From: Vibrio sp. 05-20-BW147
Lineage (GTDB): Bacteria; Pseudomonadota; Gammaproteobacteria; Enterobacterales; Vibrionaceae
Assembly (NCBI RefSeq): GCF_013369385.1
Contig: NZ_SZTO01000006.1
Location: forward strand, 1 to 64,000
DNA: 64,000 bases
Direction: 5' to 3'
In this document: piece by piece, positions 59,128 to 64,000 of the stretch
Position numbering within the stretch: the first letter of the stretch is position 1
Layout: the number at the start of each line of letters is the position of its first letter
Program-made: the position numbers and the translations under genes
Notes under the pieces: generated by a model
What the model saw: the letters and a program-made list of their open reading frames with translations, nothing else
Told to the model about the DNA's origin: nothing
The model's database searches: none

Positions 59128-59433
59128 CTTGTACTCTTGATCAACTTGATTCAAAGACGGTTTTGCATTGTACGTTTTACTGGCAAGTTTGCGAAACACT
59201 TTGTCCCTATCAAGCGGCTTAGGTCACTCAGTTTCCATCGACAAAAACCTTAAAAAACCAAGGCGAAATACCTGACAAGACCCTAGATAAAATCAGGCTT
59301 TGCGAAGAATTCACCAGATCACTAGTCAGTAGGTTTTTAAAGCAGTACAATACGCCGCTTACCGCCGTGATGGCGGCTATACTTTGAACAATTTGTTCAA
59401 CGAATTTTTAGTATTAACACGAGCGAAAGTGAG
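59128..59433. other. Divergent spacer between ubiF and miaB
   Basis: 306 bases. Near miaB: inverted repeat CCGCC / GGCGG (59362-59376), a TATACT -10-like box (59378-59383) and a perfect palindrome (59384-59400). The ubiF promoter was not resolved. No small gene seen. Confidence 0.55.
59384..59400 (+). promoter_or_regulatory. 17-base palindrome at the miaB promoter
   Basis: TTGAACA-ATT-TGTTCAA, with perfect 7-base arms, sits directly after a TATACT -10-like box, where transcription of miaB should start. It could be a repressor operator or a 5' mRNA hairpin. The sequence does not match LexA, Fur, CRP or FNR sites. Confidence 0.5.
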
Positions 59434-60858
59434 ATGAGTAAGAAACTGCTAATTAAAACCTGGGGTTGCCAGATGAACGAATACGATTCATCGAAAATGG
59501 CGGATCTGCTGAACGCAGCAAATGGCTACGAATTGACAGAAGAACCAGAAGAAGCAGATGTTCTATTACTTAACACCTGTTCGATCCGTGAAAAGGCGCA
59601 AGAAAAAGTGTTCCACCAGCTTGGCCGTTGGAAAACGCTCAAAGATAAAAAGCCAGGCGTCGTGATCGGTGTTGGTGGTTGTGTAGCAACACAGGAAGGC
59701 GATCACATTCGTGAACGTGCACCTTTTGTTGACGTTATCTTTGGTCCTCAAACCTTGCACCGTCTTCCTGAAATGATCAAACAATCACAAAGTGAAGATG
59801 CACCAGTGATGGACATTTCATTCCCAGAAATCGAGAAGTTCGACAGTCTGCCAGAACCGCGTGCAGAAGGCGCAACCGCATTCGTTTCTATCATGGAAGG
59901 CTGTTCTAAGTACTGTACTTACTGCGTAGTGCCTTACACTCGTGGTGAAGAAGTCAGCCGCCCAATGGACGATGTGCTATACGAAATCGCGCAACTTGCC
60001 GAGCAAGGCGTTCGTGAAGTGAATCTGCTAGGCCAAAACGTAAACGCATACCGTGGCCCGATGCACGATGGTGAAATCTGTTCTTTTGCAGAACTGCTTC
60101 GCCTTGTTGCGTCTATCGATGGTATCGACCGTATTCGCTTTACCACCAGCCACCCACTTGAGTTCACCGATGATATCATCGCTGTCTACGAAGATACGCC
60201 AGAGCTGGTGAGCTTCCTTCATCTACCAGTACAAAGTGGTAGCGATCGCATTCTGACGATGATGAAACGTCCTCACACTGGCATCGAATACAAGTCGATC
60301 ATCCGTAAACTGCGCAAAGCGCGTCCTGATATCCAAATCAGTTCTGACTTTATTGTTGGCTTCCCAGGTGAAAGCGACAAAGATTTCCAAGACACCATGA
60401 AGCTGATCAAAGATGTCGACTTTGACATGAGCTTCAGCTTCATCTTCTCTCCTCGCCCTGGTACTCCTGCGGCAGATTACCCATGTGATCTTTCAGAAGA
60501 GACGAAGAAAGAGCGCTTATACGAACTGCAACAACAAATTAACGCACAAGCCATGCGTTACTCTCGCCTAATGCTAGGCACAGAGCAGCGTGTACTGGTT
60601 GAAGGTCCTTCTAAGAAGAACTTGATGGAGCTACGTGCTCGTACAGAAAACAACCGTGTAGTAAACTTTGAAGGTAGCGCAGATCTGATTGGTCAGTTCG
60701 TTGATGTGAAAATTACCGATGTATTTGCAAACTCACTGCGTGGTGAGATTGTACGTACTGAAAAAGACATGGACCTACGTAGCATGATTTCGCCAACACA
60801 AATGATGGCCAAAACACGCCGCGAAGATGAGCTAGGTGTAGCGACATTTACGCCATAA
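59434..60858 (+). CDS. miaB: tRNA-2-methylthio-N6-isopentenyladenosine synthase MiaB
   Basis: 474 residues. N-terminal cluster cysteines C12, C49 and C83, radical-SAM cysteines C157, C161 and C164 (CSKYCTYC), and a C-terminal TRAM domain (about 378-440). It adds the methylthio group to i6A37 of tRNAs, using SAM and two 4Fe-4S clusters. Preceded by a palindrome and followed by ybeZ after a hairpin without T-run (60878-60903). Confidence 0.98.
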   Translation: MSKKLLIKTWGCQMNEYDSSKMADLLNAANGYELTEEPEEADVLLLNTCSIREKAQEKVFHQLGRWKTLKDKKPGVVIGVGGCVATQEGDHIRERAPFVDVIFGPQTLHRLPEMIKQSQSEDAPVMDISFPEIEKFDSLPEPRAEGATAFVSIMEGCSKYCTYCVVPYTRGEEVSRPMDDVLYEIAQLAEQGVREVNLLGQNVNAYRGPMHDGEICSFAELLRLVASIDGIDRIRFTTSHPLEFTDDIIAVYEDTPELVSFLHLPVQSGSDRILTMMKRPHTGIEYKSIIRKLRKARPDIQISSDFIVGFPGESDKDFQDTMKLIKDVDFDMSFSFIFSPRPGTPAADYPCDLSEETKKERLYELQQQINAQAMRYSRLMLGTEQRVLVEGPSKKNLMELRARTENNRVVNFEGSADLIGQFVDVKITDVFANSLRGEIVRTEKDMDLRSMISPTQMMAKTRREDELGVATFTP

Positions 60859-60877
60859 GCTCGTATTAATCGCCATT

Positions 60878-60903
60878 GAGAGCCTGGTTGTTATCAGGCT
60901 CTC
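60878..60903 (+). other. Hairpin between miaB and ybeZ
   Basis: 9-bp stem GAGAGCCTG / CAGGCTCTC with an 8-base loop. GTTAAG follows instead of a T-run, so this is more likely an attenuating or processing hairpin than a terminator. Confidence 0.55.
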
Positions 60904-60931
60904 GTTAAGTGGCAGACAATGAGAGGCAACA

Positions 60932-62044
60932 TTGAGCAATAAAATCGTCACTCTAGAGATTAACCTAGAACCCTCCGATAACCGCCGTCTTGCAAGCTTG
61001 TGCGGTCCTTTTGATGACAATATCAAACACTTAGAACGTCGACTCGGCGTTGAAATCAGTTACCGTGGCAACTTCTTTACCATCGTTGGTAAACCTCATA
61101 CTTCCGCTGCCGCGCTCGATATCATTAAAACACTTTACGTTGAAACCGCGACGGTTCGTGGTCAAATTAAAGATGTTGAACCTGAAGATATCCACCTTGC
61201 GATCAAAGAATCTGGTGTGCTTGAACAGAACCAAGAGTCAGCCATCGCACATGGTAAAGAAGTGTTTGTCAAAACCAAGAAAGGGGTGATCAAACCTCGC
61301 ACGCCGAATCAGGCGCAATACTTGGTCAATATGGTCACGCACGACATCACTTTCGGCATTGGTCCTGCTGGTACGGGTAAAACCTACCTTGCGGTTGCTG
61401 CAGCTGTCGATGCGCTAGAGCGTCAAGAGATCCGCCGCATTCTGCTCACTCGTCCTGCGGTTGAAGCAGGTGAAAAACTCGGTTTCCTACCGGGTGATTT
61501 GAGTCAGAAAGTCGATCCTTATTTACGCCCGCTTTACGATGCATTGTTTGAAATGCTCGGTTTTGAACGGGTTGAAAAGTTGATTGAACGTAACGTCATC
61601 GAAGTGGCACCACTGGCATACATGCGTGGTCGCACACTCAACGATGCGTTCATCATTCTCGATGAGAGCCAAAACACCACCGTAGAACAGATGAAAATGT
61701 TCCTGACCCGTATCGGCTTTAACTCTCGCGCCGTGATCACGGGGGATGTCACGCAGATTGACTTACCTCGCGGTGCAAAATCGGGCCTTCGTCATGCCAT
61801 CGAAGTGCTCAATGAAGTGGAAGAGATCAGCTTTAACTTTTTCCAATCCGATGACGTCGTTCGCCACCCAGTCGTCGCGCGCATCGTCAATGCCTACGAG
61901 AAGTGGGAAGCACAAGACCAAAAAGAGCGTAAAGAGTTTGAACAACGTCGCCGAGAAGAGCGCGATGCCAAACTGCTTGAAGCCGCCAAAGCCGAGCTTT
62001 CTGCACAAATCAGCGCGGATAAGGAAACCACACATGGCAATTGA
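60932..62044 (+). CDS. ybeZ: PhoH-like ATPase YbeZ
   Basis: 370 residues from a TTG start at 60932 with GAGAGG upstream. An N-terminal KH-like region precedes a PhoH domain with Walker [12 protein letters not shown] near 145-155 and Walker [11 protein letters not shown] near 239-248. The C-terminal 40 residues are charged and probably coiled. YbeZ works with YbeY in RNA maturation; ybeY overlaps its 3' end by 11 bases. Confidence 0.95.
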   Translation: MSNKIVTLEINLEPSDNRRLASLCGPFDDNIKHLERRLGVEISYRGNFFTIVGKPHTSAAALDIIKTLYVETATVRGQIKDVEPEDIHLAIKESGVLEQNQESAIAHGKEVFVKTKKGVIKPRTPNQAQYLVNMVTHDITFGIGPAGTGKTYLAVAAAVDALERQEIRRILLTRPAVEAGEKLGFLPGDLSQKVDPYLRPLYDALFEMLGFERVEKLIERNVIEVAPLAYMRGRTLNDAFIILDESQNTTVEQMKMFLTRIGFNSRAVITGDVTQIDLPRGAKSGLRHAIEVLNEVEEISFNFFQSDDVVRHPVVARIVNAYEKWEAQDQKERKEFEQRRREERDAKLLEAAKAELSAQISADKETTHGN

Positions 62045-62498
62045 ACTGGATCTGCAACTTGCGGTCGAAGATCAAAGCGGCCTACCCAGTGTGCAAGATT
62101 TCCAAACCTGGCTGGACAAGACCATCACCTCTTTCCAGCCACAAGCTGAAGTGACCATTCGTATCGTGGATGCTAAAGAAAGCCACCAGCTAAATAATGA
62201 GTACCGTGGCAAAGATAAGCCCACTAACGTGCTTTCTTTTCCGTTTGAAGCGCCCCCTGGAATGGAAATGGATTTGTTGGGTGATTTGGTTATTTGTCGC
62301 CAAGTGGTTGAACAAGAAGCCATAGAGCAAGACAAACCCCTAATGGCACATTGGGCGCATATGGTTGTACATGGTAGCTTGCATCTGTTAGGTTATGACC
62401 ATATTGAGGACGACGAAGCTGAAGAGATGGAGTCCCTCGAAACAGAAATCATGCAAGAGATGGGTTTCTCTGATCCATATCTTGCAGAAAAAGAGTGA
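62034..62498 (+). CDS. ybeY: Endoribonuclease YbeY (rRNA maturation factor)
   Basis: 154 residues from the ATG at 62034, inside the end of ybeZ. A longer in-frame reading from 61746 would overlap ybeZ over most of its length and has no support. The zinc motif [11 protein letters not shown] gives ligands H113, H117 and H123; the [10 protein letters not shown] segment is typical. YbeY acts in 16S rRNA 3' maturation and ribosome quality control. Confidence 0.96.
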   Translation: MAIELDLQLAVEDQSGLPSVQDFQTWLDKTITSFQPQAEVTIRIVDAKESHQLNNEYRGKDKPTNVLSFPFEAPPGMEMDLLGDLVICRQVVEQEAIEQDKPLMAHWAHMVVHGSLHLLGYDHIEDDEAEEMESLETEIMQEMGFSDPYLAEKE

Positions 62499-62578
62499 GT
62501 ATTCAAACCGTTAGTATTAGGTTCGAGTGCCAAATGTGAGCTATCACACTTCTGATAGCGTTACTTATTAGAGAAACA

Positions 62579-63454
62579 ATGAACGACGACAATTCTCAAA
62601 ATTCCGACGGTCCGAGTAGAAAGTCCTTCTTCGGACGCCTAGGTCAATTATTTCAGGGTGAGCCTAAAGATCGCCAAGAGTTAGTGGATGTTATCCGAGA
62701 TTCTGAAGTAAATGACCTGATTGACCATGACACTCGCGACATGCTCGAAGGTGTGATGGAAATTGCTGAAATGCGCGTTAGGGACATCATGATCCCTCGC
62801 TCGCAAATGGTCACCATTGAGAGAAAAGACAATCTCGATTCACTTATCGCACTGATCACCGATGCGCAGCACTCGCGCTACCCAGTTATCAGTGAAGATA
62901 AAGACCATGTAGAAGGCATCCTACTTGCGAAGGACTTACTCAAATACTTAGGCTCAGACAGTGCTCCATTTGATATCGAAGAAGTTATCCGCCCAGCGGT
63001 CGTGGTTCCTGAAAGTAAGCGAGTCGATCGCCTACTGAAAGAATTCCGCCAAGAACGTTATCACATGGCCATTGTTGTTGATGAATTTGGTGGCGTCTCC
63101 GGCCTTGTCACCATCGAAGATATTCTTGAAGAAATTGTTGGGGATATCGAAGATGAGTTCGACGAAGAGGAAGATGCCGATATTCGTAAACTCAGCAAGC
63201 ATACTTATGCGGTCAAAGCATTGACCACCATTGAAGAGTTTAACGAAACCTTTGGCAGTCGTTTTAGCGATGAAGAAGTGGATACAGTGGGTGGTTTGGT
63301 GATGACAGCCTTTGGTCACTTACCAACTCGTGGCGAGATCGTAGAAATTGATGGTTTCAATTTCAAAGTGACCGCCGCCGATAACCGTCGTGTTATCCAG
63401 TTACAAGTCACCGTGCCTGACTCGGTTTCTGTTGCAGAAACCACTCCAGAGTAA
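62579..63454 (+). CDS. ybeX: CorC-like CBS-domain protein YbeX
   Basis: 291 residues: acidic/polar N-terminus, two CBS domains (about 68-130 with [19 protein letters not shown], and 135-190 with [25 protein letters not shown]) and a CorC_HlyC transporter-associated domain (about 205-282). Linked to Co2+/Mg2+ efflux by name (CorC), and to ribosome metabolism in recent E. coli work. Between ybeY and lnt, as in E. coli. Confidence 0.95.
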   Translation: MNDDNSQNSDGPSRKSFFGRLGQLFQGEPKDRQELVDVIRDSEVNDLIDHDTRDMLEGVMEIAEMRVRDIMIPRSQMVTIERKDNLDSLIALITDAQHSRYPVISEDKDHVEGILLAKDLLKYLGSDSAPFDIEEVIRPAVVVPESKRVDRLLKEFRQERYHMAIVVDEFGGVSGLVTIEDILEEIVGDIEDEFDEEEDADIRKLSKHTYAVKALTTIEEFNETFGSRFSDEEVDTVGGLVMTAFGHLPTRGEIVEIDGFNFKVTAADNRRVIQLQVTVPDSVSVAETTPE

Positions 63455-63496
63455 CGATAACCGCCTCTGCAAAGAGGAATATCAGACGAACGATAG

Positions 63497-64000
63497 ATGA
63501 AAAATACCCTATTTCATCGCCTCAAGCGGCCCATTGCGGCCGCTTTTGTTGGCGCTCTCACTACGCTTGCCTTTGCACCTTACCAAATTTGGTTAGTTGC
63601 GCTTATTACACCAGCCCTGTTACTTATCCTTATCCATGATCAATCACGTCGCCAAGCCATTTGGACGGGTTACGCATGGGGATTAGGGCAGTTTGCCTCC
63701 GGCATTAGCTGGGTCTACGTCAGTATCGCAGGCTTTGGTGGCATGCCTCTGGCGGCTAACCTCTTTTTGATGGGTGCACTCATCGCCTATCTCGCCATCT
63801 ACCCTGCACTCTTCACTTGGAGCTATCAACGCTTTTTTGCCAAAGCTACCTTGCTCAACTTGTTGCTTGCGGCGCCAGCCCTTTGGTTGATAGCCGACTG
63901 GTTGCGTGGTTGGGTGATGACGGGCTTCCCTTGGCTGTGGCTCGGTTACAGTCAAATCGATTCACCTCTGGCGAGTTTCGCTCCGATAGGTGGTGTTGAG
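63497..64000 (+). CDS. lnt: Apolipoprotein N-acyltransferase, 5' part (cut by window edge)
   Basis: The ATG at 63497 opens a frame of 168 codons to the end of the window: [20 protein letters not shown], then several membrane helices and the [20 protein letters not shown] segment typical of Lnt before the nitrilase domain, which lies outside. Lnt adds the third acyl chain to lipoproteins in the inner membrane. It follows ybeX after 42 bases, as in E. coli. Confidence 0.96.
   Translation, partial: MKNTLFHRLKRPIAAAFVGALTTLAFAPYQIWLVALITPALLLILIHDQSRRQAIWTGYAWGLGQFASGISWVYVSIAGFGGMPLAANLFLMGALIAYLAIYPALFTWSYQRFFAKATLLNLLLAAPALWLIADWLRGWVMTGFPWLWLGYSQIDSPLASFAPIGGVE

Noticed and set aside
61746..62033. 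Extended start for ybeY inside ybeZ
   Set aside because: The extension lies in another frame of ybeZ and matches no YbeY protein; the ATG at 62034 gives the normal length.

Overview
The window reads as an ordinary chromosomal segment of a marine Vibrio, close to the V. vulnificus / V. parahaemolyticus / V. harveyi group. The evidence is recognisable Vibrio proteins: a complete Na+-translocating NADH:quinone reductase (nqrA-F), tandem polar flagellins, OmpK, the lipoprotein chitobiase Chb and the 5'-nucleotidase lipoprotein NutA. Gene orders shared with gamma-proteobacteria are also present: bolA/yajG/ampG, bepA-yfgD, hemA-prfA-prmC-sirB2-sirB1-kdsA, lolB-ispE-prs-pth-ychF, and ubiF | miaB-ybeZ-ybeY-ybeX-lnt. 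I see no insertion sequence, prophage, integron or CRISPR array.

Layout. 1-1.5 kb: two flagellin genes on the minus strand (one cut by the window edge), each behind a clear sigma-28 promoter. 1.7-9.0 kb: the sodium pump operon nqrABCDEF, then apbE (which flavinylates NqrB and NqrC) and nqrM (NQR maturation). 9.5-13.8 kb: bolA facing away from rlmG, a YajG-type lipoprotein, a periplasmic cyclophilin and ampG. 13.9-15.9 kb: an ECF sigma factor with its ChrR-type zinc anti-sigma factor, next to a LON-domain protein; sigma gene and LON-domain gene both have a TGATC...CGTA promoter motif. 16-22 kb: ompK, a DyP peroxidase with a DUF2919 membrane protein, small DUF proteins, yffB-dapE-M15 peptidase. 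22-30 kb: dapA-bamC, gcvR-bcp, perM-tusA-like pair, bepA-arsC-wrbA-DUF2069. 30-34.4 kb: a basic protein of unknown function, gltX, an unusual lipoprotein and a porin. 34.8-38.1 kb: copA-copG copper module behind a CueR-type promoter. 38-43 kb: chb, a TraB/GumN protein, tRNA-Pro with decayed tRNA-terminator copies, and a 46-residue DUF3149 protein. 43-49 kb: smrA, rluF, ybaK, nutA, kdsA. 48-57 kb: the divergent hemA and lolB operons. 57.6-57.8 kb: tRNA-Met and tRNA-Leu. 58-64 kb: ubiF and the miaB-ybeZYX-lnt cluster, with lnt cut by the window edge.

How the parts fit: NQR exports Na+ and polar flagella of Vibrio are Na+-driven, so pump, maturation factors and filament genes lie side by side. 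Several loci concern envelope biogenesis (bamC, bepA, lolB, lnt, kdsA, ampG, dapA/dapE) and translation (prfA, prmC, pth, ychF, gltX, miaB, rlmG, rluF, ybeY, three tRNAs). I found no convincing wholly new system. The best leads are the ECF/ChrR/LON-domain regulon, the tRNA-Pro relic array, the CRP plus LacI-family operator pair upstream of nutA, the palindrome at the miaB promoter, and two unassigned proteins (30253-30759 and 32415-33206).
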